Positions 9,853 to 18,434 of a DNA stretch of 64,000 nt are shown here, in pieces (positions within the stretch are counted from its first letter, which is position 1; each line of letters begins with the position of its first letter). The stretch is from contig NZ_KB908215.1 in assembly GCF_000382365.1 (NCBI RefSeq), forward strand, positions 248,001-312,000, read 5' to 3'. The DNA is from Pannonibacter phragmitetus DSM 14782 (GTDB lineage: Bacteria > Pseudomonadota > Alphaproteobacteria > Rhizobiales > Stappiaceae). The notes beneath the pieces are model-generated. The model was not told the origin of the DNA. It was given only the letters and a program-made list of their open reading frames with translations, and ran no database searches. The position numbers and the translations under genes were made by a program.

Positions 9853-11745
9853 TTATTCGGCGGCCGATGCGCCTTTGGCCGGACGGGCAGCAAGAACCGG
9901 CCCGTGCAGGTCCAGTTTCCAGACTTCCACATCCCCGCTGCGGCCGCGCAGCTGCTGGTTTCCGACGCGCTCGACACAAGCCCCCTCAGGGAGCTGCCGG
10001 ACGGTGGCGTTGCTGAGCAGAACGATCACATCCTCCGTCCCGGCGAACTCACGCCCCAGCGACTGCAGCCTTTCGCAAACGTTCACCGCATCTCCGACAA
10101 TCGTGTAGTTCCAGCGGTCCTGAGCCCCGACGTTGCCGACCACGACCGGCCCGGAATGAAGGCCGACGCGCACACGAACCGGGACCAGCCCCTTTTCCCT
10201 GCGCTGCCGGTTCTGCTCCATGATTGCCTGCCCGATCTTCTGGGCTGTACGGGCGGCAGCCAGAGCGTGATCCTCCCGCGCATCCGGCGCACCCCAGAAG
10301 GCCATCATGCCATCACCGATGAACTTGTCGACAGTGCCGCCCTCCTCCTCGACGGCGGCAACAAGAATGGCGAAGTGCTCGTTCAGCATGGCTGCCGTCT
10401 CCGAAGCCGTCAGGCTCTCGGACAGGGACGTGAAGCCCATGATGTCGGTGAACAGGATGCTCAGCTCCGCCTCACGCGCAAGCGCCGCCTGCTCCAGGCC
10501 AATCCGCATGAGCTTGCGGAACAGGGACCGCGGCACATAGGTGTTCATGGCCTTGAGGCCGATCACCATGGCATTGAAGGCCAGCGCGACCTGATCGACC
10601 TCCTTGACGCGGCTGCGCGGCAGCGGGGTGACCTCATCAAGCGCCAGACGGCCCACATGCTCCGACTGGGCAGCCAGCAGCCGGAGAGGCCGGGCAACGC
10701 GGCGGCCAAGCCAGACTGCAATCAGAACGCCGATGATGATGGCGGCAACGCCGACAAGCGCGGAGCCGGAGACCCTTTGAATTTCCCGCGAGACGGATGT
10801 TGCGCGGAAATACTGGCCGATGATCCAGGGCTCCGGACTGTAGCCGGTGACGGGCACCCGCATGACGATGAACTCCTGCGCCGCCGCCTCCACACCGAGC
10901 ACTTCGATGCCAAGGTCTGCGGCACGCTGGAATGTCGGATAGCGTTGACCCGTAGCGACTCCGGACAGGACAGGATCGCCGAATTCCTCCAGGCTGGCAG
11001 GAGGCGCAGTGGCCGGGGCCGCACCGGTGATCAGCAGATGCTGGTCGGAGTGCACCAGAACCTGGCCCTCGGATGTGACGACGAAAGTCGTGGTGTCCGG
11101 CCCTTCATCCAGCGCCTTCACGGCCTCGCCTATGCTGGCGAGCGACGTTGCCGCCGTCAGATAGCCGACAGTCTCCCCATCGCTCAGCAGAGGGACAGTT
11201 ACATTTGCGTAGACACCGGTTGGATGGGTGACCAGCTGCCCCCAGACCGGGCGGGACGATGGCTCCAGCCGCGGCAGGCTGTCAGGCGCGCGGCCCGGAA
11301 CGTCAGCGGCCTCCTTGAAAGGCCAGATCTTGCCGTTCTCAGCCTTGAAAATACCGAACCTGTTACCGCGCAGATCCCGGATGACGATCACGGAAAGGCG
11401 GCCGTTGGCGGCAACAGCGGCGCTGAGATCAGCCAGCGTCTGATCGCTTGGCTCCGGCTTGATCTTTCCATCGTCAAACAACTGTTTCAGCGCAACCGCT
11501 GCATCCTCGACCTGATCAAGATGGCCGCGAACCTGCCGCTCCATGCTCTGGATGGTCAGGATCGCCTTGTCGTTGAGCAGGGAGAATGTGTTCTCGAAAT
11601 TGGCCTTCACGGACATAAAGAGCACAAGCGCCATGCCTGAGGCCATCAGAAGCCCGAAGCTGAAGCTCACGATGCGGGTCAGGGCAAAGTTGCGCCGTCT
11701 GCCGCCAAAAATCCGGAAGATGTTCAATTCCGCATCGTCCTCCAA
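9853..11745 (-). CDS. membrane-bound class III adenylate/guanylate cyclase with periplasmic sensor and HAMP
   Basis: 630-residue receptor cyclase. An N-terminal membrane helix (about residues 26-46) and a roughly 280-residue periplasmic Cache-like region are followed by a second helix (AAIIIGVLIAVWLG), a HAMP linker and a C-terminal class III cyclase domain. The catalytic domain shows the metal-binding aspartates in FTDIMGFTSL and FIGDGMMAFWG, and YTIVGDAVN. It probably makes cAMP in response to an extracellular ligand. The start is uncertain: the reading frame begins at TTG, and a further TTG six codons later, 11 bases after a GGAGG, is possible. It lies 80 bp downstream of the CoA-transferase gene on the same strand. 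Confidence 0.88.
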   Translation of the reverse strand: MEDDAELNIFRIFGGRRRNFALTRIVSFSFGLLMASGMALVLFMSVKANFENTFSLLNDKAILTIQSMERQVRGHLDQVEDAAVALKQLFDDGKIKPEPSDQTLADLSAAVAANGRLSVIVIRDLRGNRFGIFKAENGKIWPFKEAADVPGRAPDSLPRLEPSSRPVWGQLVTHPTGVYANVTVPLLSDGETVGYLTAATSLASIGEAVKALDEGPDTTTFVVTSEGQVLVHSDQHLLITGAAPATAPPASLEEFGDPVLSGVATGQRYPTFQRAADLGIEVLGVEAAAQEFIVMRVPVTGYSPEPWIIGQYFRATSVSREIQRVSGSALVGVAAIIIGVLIAVWLGRRVARPLRLLAAQSEHVGRLALDEVTPLPRSRVKEVDQVALAFNAMVIGLKAMNTYVPRSLFRKLMRIGLEQAALAREAELSILFTDIMGFTSLSESLTASETAAMLNEHFAILVAAVEEEGGTVDKFIGDGMMAFWGAPDAREDHALAAARTAQKIGQAIMEQNRQRREKGLVPVRVRVGLHSGPVVVGNVGAQDRWNYTIVGDAVNVCERLQSLGREFAGTEDVIVLLSNATVRQLPEGACVERVGNQQLRGRSGDVEVWKLDLHGPVLAARPAKGASAAE

Positions 11746-11824
11746 ACACCTTAGACACCTGCCCCGCTCTCAGGTGCCCGACATCCTTGTCCCGCCTTGC
11801 CCGGCAATGCAAATGTGACGGCGC

Positions 11825-13003
11825 CTATCTGCCCCTTTCCCAGCCGATTTCTGCAAGGACGGAGGCTGTATGCTCGCCAAGGCCCGGAGCGGCCGTTTTA
11901 AGGGACAGCTCCGCATTGCGGAAGCGGATGGGCGTACGCACCGAAGGCACGGAACCGGCGGCAACATGGGTGGCCGGTAGGTCCACCTTGAGCTGGCGGT
12001 GCAGAACCTGAGGGTCCTCGAAGACATCGGCGACCGTGTTGATCGGACCGGCGGGAACGCCTGCCGTCTCAAGCGCTGCCAGAAGATCATCCCGCGTGAA
12101 CCGTGCCGTGAGATCCGCCAGCTGCGGTACCAGCACATCGCGCCCGGCAACGCGGCCTGCGTTGGTGGCATAGGCCGGATCTGTGGCAAACTGCGGGCAG
12201 CCGAGGATGCCGCACAGGCGCTGGAACTGGCCATCATTGCCGCAGGCGATGATCAGGTGCCCGTCGCTGGAAGGGAACACCTGATAGGGCACGATGTTGG
12301 GATGGGCATTGCCCAGGCGGCGCGGCGCCTTGCCGGAGATGAAGTAATTCTCCGCCTGATTGGCCAGCACCGCCACCTGCGTGTCCAGAAGCGCCATGTC
12401 CACATGCTCGCCCTCACCGGTCATGTCGCGGCGGCGGAGCGCTGCCAGAATTCCGATGACGCCGTAGACGCCGGTGAAGATGTCGGCAATCGCGACCCCG
12501 ACCTTCTGCGGTTCGCCGTCCCGGTCTCCCGTGAGGTCCATGAGCCCGCCCGTACCCTGGATCATGAAGTCATAACCGGCCCGGTGGGCATAAGGCCCAT
12601 CCTGACCGAAGCCGGTGATGGAGCAATAGATCAGCCGCGGGTTGACCGCTTTCAGGCTGTCATAGTCCAGCCCGTATTTCACGAGGCCGCCGACCTTGAA
12701 ATTCTCGATGAGAATGTCCGCATCCTGCGCAAGGCGGCGCACCAGCGCCTGCCCCTCCGCCGTGGTGAAATCCGCCGTGATGGAGCGCTTGCCGCGGTTG
12801 CAGGCATGGTAATAGGCCGCATCGGACGGCTCGCCATCCGTACCGGTCAGGAAGGGAGGCCCCCACGTGCGCGTGTCGTCGCCGGCGGGGCTTTCCACCT
12901 TGATCACATCCGCGCCAAGGTCTGCCAGCGTCTGCCCGGCCCAGGGGCCTGCCAGAATGCGTGCAAGTTCCAGTACCTTGAGACCTTCGAGCGGTGCGCC
13001 CAC
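11825..13003 (-). CDS. family III (CaiB/BaiF) CoA-transferase
   Basis: 392-residue acyl-CoA transferase. The N-terminus GLKVLELARILAGPWAGQTL and DLGADVIKVESP are hallmarks of family III; the catalytic Asp is probably the one in GTGGLMDLTGDRDG (about residues 150-163). These enzymes move CoA between carboxylic acids (formyl-CoA:oxalate, carnitine and succinyl-CoA:dicarboxylate types); the true substrates cannot be read from the sequence. GTG start with GAGGAG eight bases upstream. It lies divergent to pepN with a 187-bp intergenic region. Confidence 0.9.
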   Translation of the reverse strand: MGAPLEGLKVLELARILAGPWAGQTLADLGADVIKVESPAGDDTRTWGPPFLTGTDGEPSDAAYYHACNRGKRSITADFTTAEGQALVRRLAQDADILIENFKVGGLVKYGLDYDSLKAVNPRLIYCSITGFGQDGPYAHRAGYDFMIQGTGGLMDLTGDRDGEPQKVGVAIADIFTGVYGVIGILAALRRRDMTGEGEHVDMALLDTQVAVLANQAENYFISGKAPRRLGNAHPNIVPYQVFPSSDGHLIIACGNDGQFQRLCGILGCPQFATDPAYATNAGRVAGRDVLVPQLADLTARFTRDDLLAALETAGVPAGPINTVADVFEDPQVLHRQLKVDLPATHVAAGSVPSVRTPIRFRNAELSLKTAAPGLGEHTASVLAEIGWERGR

Positions 13004-13190
13004 GATGGAATCTCCTCAACAACAATTGCCAGACCCTGCGTAGCGCCTTGGGCGCACGGGTGCAATCACCACAATCTGCGGCCTGACAGATGCAAACCAG
13101 CAGCGGGCGGTGCCTTCGCTTTTTCACGGGGTTGCAAGCGGCCGCCGGGTCTGTTTGAACAGGCATCCAGTCAGCCTTCAGGAGTGCCCC

Positions 13191-15824
13191 ATGTCATCGC
13201 AGGAAAACGCCATCATACGCCTCGAAGACTACCGGGCGCCCGAGTTCCAGATTCCCCGCATTTCGCTGGATGTGCATCTGGCACCGCATGACACGCGCAT
13301 AACAGCCACGCTGGAAATCGAGCCTTCCAGCCAGAATCGCAGCGCCCTCGTTCTGGACGGTGATGGCCTCGCGCTGCTGGAGGTGTATCTGAATGGCGAG
13401 CCTCTGGACAAGGACAGCTACGAGGCTTCGCCCAGCCGCTTTGAACTGAAGCAGACGCCGCAGGCGCCCTTCACCCTCACATTCGTGACCTGCCTAAACC
13501 CGGAGGCCAACAGCACGCTGATGGGGCTTTACCGGTCCTCCGGCACCTACTGCACCCAGTGCGAGGCCGAAGGCTTCCGCCGCATCACCTATTTCCTCGA
13601 CCGGCCGGATGTGCTGAGCATCTACACCACCCGGATCGAGGCCAATGAGGCCGAGGCGCCGGTGCTGCTGGGCAACGGCAACCCGTTGGAACACGGGCGG
13701 ATCAAAGGCACCGGCCGTCACTATGCGGTGTGGCATGACCCGCACCCCAAGCCCGCCTATCTATTTGCGCTGGTCGCGGGCAAGCTCGCCCGGCTCACGG
13801 AGACCTTCACCACCCGCTCGGGCCGCGCGGTGGAACTGGGCATCTATGTTGAGCCCGGCAAGGAGCACATGTGCGGCTGGGCCATGGACAGCCTGCGCCG
13901 TTCCATGATCTGGGACGAGGAGGTTTTCGGCCTCGAATATGACCTTGATGTCTTCAACATCGTCGCCGTCTCGGATTTCAACATGGGCGCGATGGAGAAC
14001 AAGGGTCTCAACATCTTCAACGACAAATACGTTCTGGCCGATGAGGAAACGGCGACCGATCAGGACTATGCCCACGTGGAAGCCGTGATCGCGCACGAGT
14101 ATTTCCACAACTGGACCGGCAACCGCATCACCTGCCGCGACTGGTTCCAGCTGTGCCTCAAGGAAGGGCTGACCGTGTTCCGGGATCAGGAATTCAGCTC
14201 GGACATGCGCTCGCGCCCGGTGAAGCGCATCGCCGATGTGCGGCTGCTGCGCTCGCATCAGTTTCCGGAGGATGCCGGCCCCCTCGCCCACCCTGTGCGG
14301 CCGCGCGCCTACAAGGAAATCAACAACTTCTACACGGCGACGGTCTATGAAAAGGGCGCAGAGATCATCCGTATGCTCAAGACCCTGCTGGGGGCCGAGG
14401 CGTTCCGCAAGGGATTTGATCTCTATGTGGAGCGGCATGACGGGACGGCGGCAACCATCGAGGAATTCATCGCCTGCTTCGCCGGGGCCTCGGGCCGGGA
14501 CCTGACGCAATTTGCCCGCTGGTACGACCATCCCGGCACACCGCGCCTGCGGGCAGATGTTCATCACGATGCGGCAACAGGGCGCCTGACCCTGACCTTC
14601 ACGCAGGAACTCGCACAGGCGGCGCAGGATGCCGGGTGCAATGCATTCGAAATTCCGGTCAGCTTCAGCCTCATCGGACCCGATGGCAGGGACCTGCCGC
14701 TTGAGCGGCGGGATGGCGGCCCGGAAGGCGTGCTGGTTCTGACGGAACAGCGGCAGAGCTTCACCTTTGAAGGCATCTTCGAAAAGCCCCTGCCCTCGCT
14801 GCTGCGCGGCTTCTCCGCGCCGGTGAAGCTGGAGGCGGGGCTGACACCGGCCGATCTGCTGATGATGCTGCGCAAGGACAGCGATCCCTTCAACCGCTGG
14901 CAGGCCGGGCAGGATCTGGCAACGCGCGAACTGATGCGGCTTTACGAGGAGGCCCGCCGGGGCGGCACGCTCACCTGCGACATGGCTCTGGTGAATGCGC
15001 TGGGAGACGTTCTGGGCAACGAGGACCTGGACCATGCCTTCCGCGCGCAGATCCTGGCCCTGCCGGGCGAGGCAGACCTTGCCCGCGACATCGGCAGCAA
15101 CGTGGATACGGACGCGATCCTTGCCGCACGCAAGACCTTGCGCCAGGCCATCGGCCGTCAGCATGGGGCACGTCTTGCGGATATGGTGATCCGGCTGGAT
15201 GACAGCGGCCCCTTCCGCCCGGATGCCGCCAGCGCCGGACAGCGCGCCCTGAAAGGCCTGTGCCTGAGCTATGCCGCAGCTTCCGGGCTGCCGGAAGCTG
15301 CGGAGCTTGTGGCCCGTGCCGTGCGCAGCGCCGGGAACATGACCGACCATCTGGCGGCCCTGACGGCGGCCGTTCACGAAGGGCTGCCGGCGGCCGAAGA
15401 GGCGCTGTTCAGTTTCGAGGCGCGGCATGGGGGCCATGCTCTGGCGATGGACAAATGGTTCACCGTGCAGGCCACGCGGCCGCATCCTTCCGCACTGACC
15501 ACGACCGACAGCCTCACCCACCATGCCGCCTTCGACTGGTTCAACCCCAACAGGGTGCGCGCGCTGATCGGCGCCTTTACCACCGGAAACCAGTCGCAAT
15601 TTGCAAGGGCAGACGGGGCCGGATTCATTTTTGCCGCAGAGGCAATCAAGCGGCTGGACCCGAAGAACCCGCAGGTGGCCGCAAGGCTCTTGACGGTGTT
15701 CCGCTCGTGGAAGGCCTATGAGCCGGGCCGCGCGGCTCTTGCCGAAGCAGCGCTGAAGTCCATTGCAGCGCAGCCGGGCCTGTCGCGCGATTGCAGCGAC
15801 ATCGTGGAACGCTGCCTCGCCTGA
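13191..15824 (+). CDS. pepN: aminopeptidase N (M1 family metallopeptidase)
   Basis: 877-residue cytoplasmic zinc aminopeptidase removing N-terminal residues from peptides. The exopeptidase motif GAMEN (about residue 264) and the zinc site HEYFHNWTGNRITCRDWFQLCLKE-type motif (two His, distal Glu, at about 301-324) are intact; downstream are the DUF3458 beta domain and the alpha-helical C-terminal domain, as in E. coli PepN (870 residues). The ATG is chosen because AGGAG lies six bases upstream and the protein begins in the usual place; the open frame runs 27 codons further upstream. A strong intrinsic terminator follows the gene. Confidence 0.97.
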   Translation: MSSQENAIIRLEDYRAPEFQIPRISLDVHLAPHDTRITATLEIEPSSQNRSALVLDGDGLALLEVYLNGEPLDKDSYEASPSRFELKQTPQAPFTLTFVTCLNPEANSTLMGLYRSSGTYCTQCEAEGFRRITYFLDRPDVLSIYTTRIEANEAEAPVLLGNGNPLEHGRIKGTGRHYAVWHDPHPKPAYLFALVAGKLARLTETFTTRSGRAVELGIYVEPGKEHMCGWAMDSLRRSMIWDEEVFGLEYDLDVFNIVAVSDFNMGAMENKGLNIFNDKYVLADEETATDQDYAHVEAVIAHEYFHNWTGNRITCRDWFQLCLKEGLTVFRDQEFSSDMRSRPVKRIADVRLLRSHQFPEDAGPLAHPVRPRAYKEINNFYTATVYEKGAEIIRMLKTLLGAEAFRKGFDLYVERHDGTAATIEEFIACFAGASGRDLTQFARWYDHPGTPRLRADVHHDAATGRLTLTFTQELAQAAQDAGCNAFEIPVSFSLIGPDGRDLPLERRDGGPEGVLVLTEQRQSFTFEGIFEKPLPSLLRGFSAPVKLEAGLTPADLLMMLRKDSDPFNRWQAGQDLATRELMRLYEEARRGGTLTCDMALVNALGDVLGNEDLDHAFRAQILALPGEADLARDIGSNVDTDAILAARKTLRQAIGRQHGARLADMVIRLDDSGPFRPDAASAGQRALKGLCLSYAAASGLPEAAELVARAVRSAGNMTDHLAALTAAVHEGLPAAEEALFSFEARHGGHALAMDKWFTVQATRPHPSALTTTDSLTHHAAFDWFNPNRVRALIGAFTTGNQSQFARADGAGFIFAAEAIKRLDPKNPQVAARLLTVFRSWKAYEPGRAALAEAALKSIAAQPGLSRDCSDIVERCLA

Positions 15825-15850
15825 GCAGCACAAAAATCGCACCGGAAGAG

Positions 15851-15898
15851 GTTAACGCCAGGGGTTTTGCCAAGCCTCTGGCGTTAACCATTTTTTTC
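15851..15898 (+). terminator. intrinsic terminator after pepN
   Basis: A perfect 11-bp inverted repeat (GTTAACGCCAG / CTGGCGTTAAC) extended by three further pairs encloses a short loop and is followed by CCA and a run of seven T at 15891-15897. It ends the pepN transcript 27 bp after its stop codon. The right arm and its flank also contain TTAACCAT, discussed as a possible CtrA half-site. Confidence 0.9.
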
Positions 15899-15971
15899 AT
15901 TTTGCATCTGGACAAACCATTAAAGCTGGATTCAAATGCAATTGATTCGGACGTAACCAATTACCGGATCA

Positions 15972-18344
15972 ATGAAATTCACCACAATCGGGACCTTGCC
16001 GATGGCGCGGGCTTTTGCCGGCAGCGCGTCCATGCGACGCCTTGCCCAAATCACTGGATCCAACAAGGCCGCCAACTCCCTGACGGGGCATATCCGGCTT
16101 CTGGCGCAGCCAACCTATCAGCGGCTGCTGCGGACCGAACCCCTGTTCCGCCGCCTGATCCCGGCGCTTTGCCTCGTCTTCATTGCCAGCCTTGCGCTCT
16201 ACCGCGTGCTGGAGCTGACATTCGCCTATCAGGAAACCGAGCAGCAGGCGCGCGACAAGATCGCGCTGATCGCCTCCGTCCTGTCGTCGCGGCTCGTCAG
16301 CGAGGAAAGCGCCATGCCGGAAGTGGGCTACCGGACCGCGCTGCAGCGTGTGCTGGCCGACGCCCTGCCGGCAGGCGCCACCAGCGAAGGCCGCCAGATC
16401 CTGCTGACCGATCCGGAAGGCCAGATCGTCGCCTCCTCCCCGATGCGTCCCGAGCTGGAAGGCACGATGATTGCCGACCTGTTCGGCCCTTCGCAGCCGC
16501 TGACGGTGTTTGGCGCCCGCGCCGGAGTGCTCACGATCAACAAGGGCAGCGACGAGGCCGCTCTGGCCACCGTGCATCATCTGGCCGGACGGCTGGGCAT
16601 GGTTGCCGTGATGCAGCCCGAAGATCAGCTTTTTGCCGGATGGCGCTCGGATGTATCGACCAATGTCACTCTCTTCGTCGGCACATCGACGGTTCTGCTG
16701 GTGATGATCTACGGCTTCTTTGCGCAAGCCACCCGCGCCGAGCAGGCTGACGAAATCTACGCCGCCACCCGCAGCCGCATCGACACGGCCCTGACCCATG
16801 GCCGCTGCGGCCTGTTTGACTGGGATCTGTCGCGCGGACGGATCTTCTGGTCTGCCTCCCTCTACCATCTGCTCGGCCGCGAGCCGAAGGACGATATCCT
16901 TGGCTTTGCCGAGATCTCCGACCTGACGCACCCGGAAGATATCAACCTCTACGCTCTGGCCGAAAGCCTGCTGGCGGATGGCGAGACGACCGTGGACCGC
17001 ATGTTCCGTATGCGCCACGCAAACGGCTCCTGGGTGTGGCTGCGGGCCCGTGGCGAAGTCCAGACCGAGCCGGGCCGCCATGAGCCGCATCTGATCGGCA
17101 TCTGCATCGACGTGACAGAGCAGCATCAGCTTGCCGAGCAGGGCCGCACCGCCGACCTCCGCCTGCGCGACGCCATCGAGACGATCTCCGAAGCCTTCGT
17201 GCTGTGGAACTCGGACAACGAGCTGGTGATCTGCAACTCGAACTACCAGTCGCTGCATAATCTGCCCGACGCGGTGGTGCGCCCCGGCACGCCCTACACA
17301 ACCGTAATGGAAGCGGCGCGCAATTCGCACATCAAGACCGTACCGTCCCTGCCCTCCACGCTGATCCCGGGCAGCAACACTGCTTATGAAGCGCAGCTGG
17401 ACGACGGCCGCTGGCTGCAGATCTCCGAACGGCGCACCAAGGACGGCGGCTTCGTGTCGGTGGGTACGGACATTACCCCGCTGAAGCGGCAGGAAGAGCG
17501 GCTGATGGAAAGCGAGCGGCGCCTGATGGCCACCGTTTCTGACCTGCGCAAGTCGCGCCAGACGCTGGAAATGCAGGCGCAGCAGCTGGTGGAACTGGCC
17601 GACAAATACGCCCAGGAAAAGACCAACGCGGAGAACGCAAACCGCGCGAAGTCCGAGTTCCTGGCCAATATCTCGCATGAACTGCGCACGCCGCTGAACG
17701 CTATCATCGGTTTCTCCGACATCATGGACAAGGCCATGTTCGGCCCCATCGGCTCGGAGCGCTATGCAGAATACTGCCGCGACATCTACGAAAGCGGCAC
17801 CTACCTGCTGAACGTAATCAACGACATCCTCGACATGTCGAAGATCGAAGCCGGCCGCATGGACATGAGCATGACGCCCTTCGACGCCCAGTCGGTGATC
17901 GAGGAAGCCGTGCGCATCATCCGCGCCCCGGCACAGGAGAAGGACATCGAGGTTACCTGCGAAGTCGAGGACGGGCTCGACATCACCGCCGACCGCCGCG
18001 CCTTCAAGCAGGTGCTGCTGAACCTCCTGTCCAACGGCATCAAGTTCACCCCGGACCACGGCGAGGTGCGCCTCAAGGCCACGACCGCGGACGGATTTGC
18101 CCGGATCGAAGTCACGGACACAGGCATCGGCATCCGCAAGTCGGATGTGGAACGGCTCGCCAAGCCTTTCGTCCAGGTGGAGAACCAGTTCACCAAGACG
18201 CACAAGGGCTCGGGCCTCGGCCTCGCCATCGCCCGGTCGCTGATCGAAATGCAGGGCGGCGCCATGATGATCGACTCCGTTCCGGGTCAGGGCACCACCG
18301 TCTCCTTCACACTGCCTTTGACGCAGGACGCCGTGGCCGCGTGA
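15972..18344 (+). CDS. PAS-containing sensor histidine kinase, PleC/PdhS-like
   Basis: 790-residue membrane sensor kinase. Membrane helices lie at about 62-84 and 228-250 around a periplasmic region; two or more PAS segments follow (PAS_3-like WLRARGEVQTEP and a PAS_7-like LWNSDNELVICN), then a coiled coil, the HisKA H-box SHELRTPLNAIIGFSDIM (His about 570), and the HATPase N, G1 (DTGIGI) and G2 (GSGLGLAIA) boxes. The H-box and following FGPIGSERYAEYCRDI resemble alphaproteobacterial PleC/DivJ/PdhS kinases acting on DivK/PleD. That identity is inferred from sequence style only. Convergent with glnE, separated by a bidirectional terminator. Confidence 0.85.
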   Translation: MKFTTIGTLPMARAFAGSASMRRLAQITGSNKAANSLTGHIRLLAQPTYQRLLRTEPLFRRLIPALCLVFIASLALYRVLELTFAYQETEQQARDKIALIASVLSSRLVSEESAMPEVGYRTALQRVLADALPAGATSEGRQILLTDPEGQIVASSPMRPELEGTMIADLFGPSQPLTVFGARAGVLTINKGSDEAALATVHHLAGRLGMVAVMQPEDQLFAGWRSDVSTNVTLFVGTSTVLLVMIYGFFAQATRAEQADEIYAATRSRIDTALTHGRCGLFDWDLSRGRIFWSASLYHLLGREPKDDILGFAEISDLTHPEDINLYALAESLLADGETTVDRMFRMRHANGSWVWLRARGEVQTEPGRHEPHLIGICIDVTEQHQLAEQGRTADLRLRDAIETISEAFVLWNSDNELVICNSNYQSLHNLPDAVVRPGTPYTTVMEAARNSHIKTVPSLPSTLIPGSNTAYEAQLDDGRWLQISERRTKDGGFVSVGTDITPLKRQEERLMESERRLMATVSDLRKSRQTLEMQAQQLVELADKYAQEKTNAENANRAKSEFLANISHELRTPLNAIIGFSDIMDKAMFGPIGSERYAEYCRDIYESGTYLLNVINDILDMSKIEAGRMDMSMTPFDAQSVIEEAVRIIRAPAQEKDIEVTCEVEDGLDITADRRAFKQVLLNLLSNGIKFTPDHGEVRLKATTADGFARIEVTDTGIGIRKSDVERLAKPFVQVENQFTKTHKGSGLGLAIARSLIEMQGGAMMIDSVPGQGTTVSFTLPLTQDAVAA

Positions 18345-18365
18345 AGCAGGAACAGCTTCCTGAAA

Positions 18366-18408
18366 CAAAAAATCCCGGGATGCACCGAAGCGCATCCCGG
18401 GGTTTTTT
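18366..18408. terminator. bidirectional intrinsic terminator between sensor kinase and glnE
   Basis: A 10-bp perfect stem CCCGGGATGC / GCATCCCGGG (18374-18383 and 18392-18401) is flanked by an A-run on the left (18366-18372) and six T on the right (18403-18408). It can therefore stop transcription from both convergent genes. Confidence 0.92.
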
Positions 18409-18434
18409 CTTCTTCATTCAAGAAAGAGAGGATG

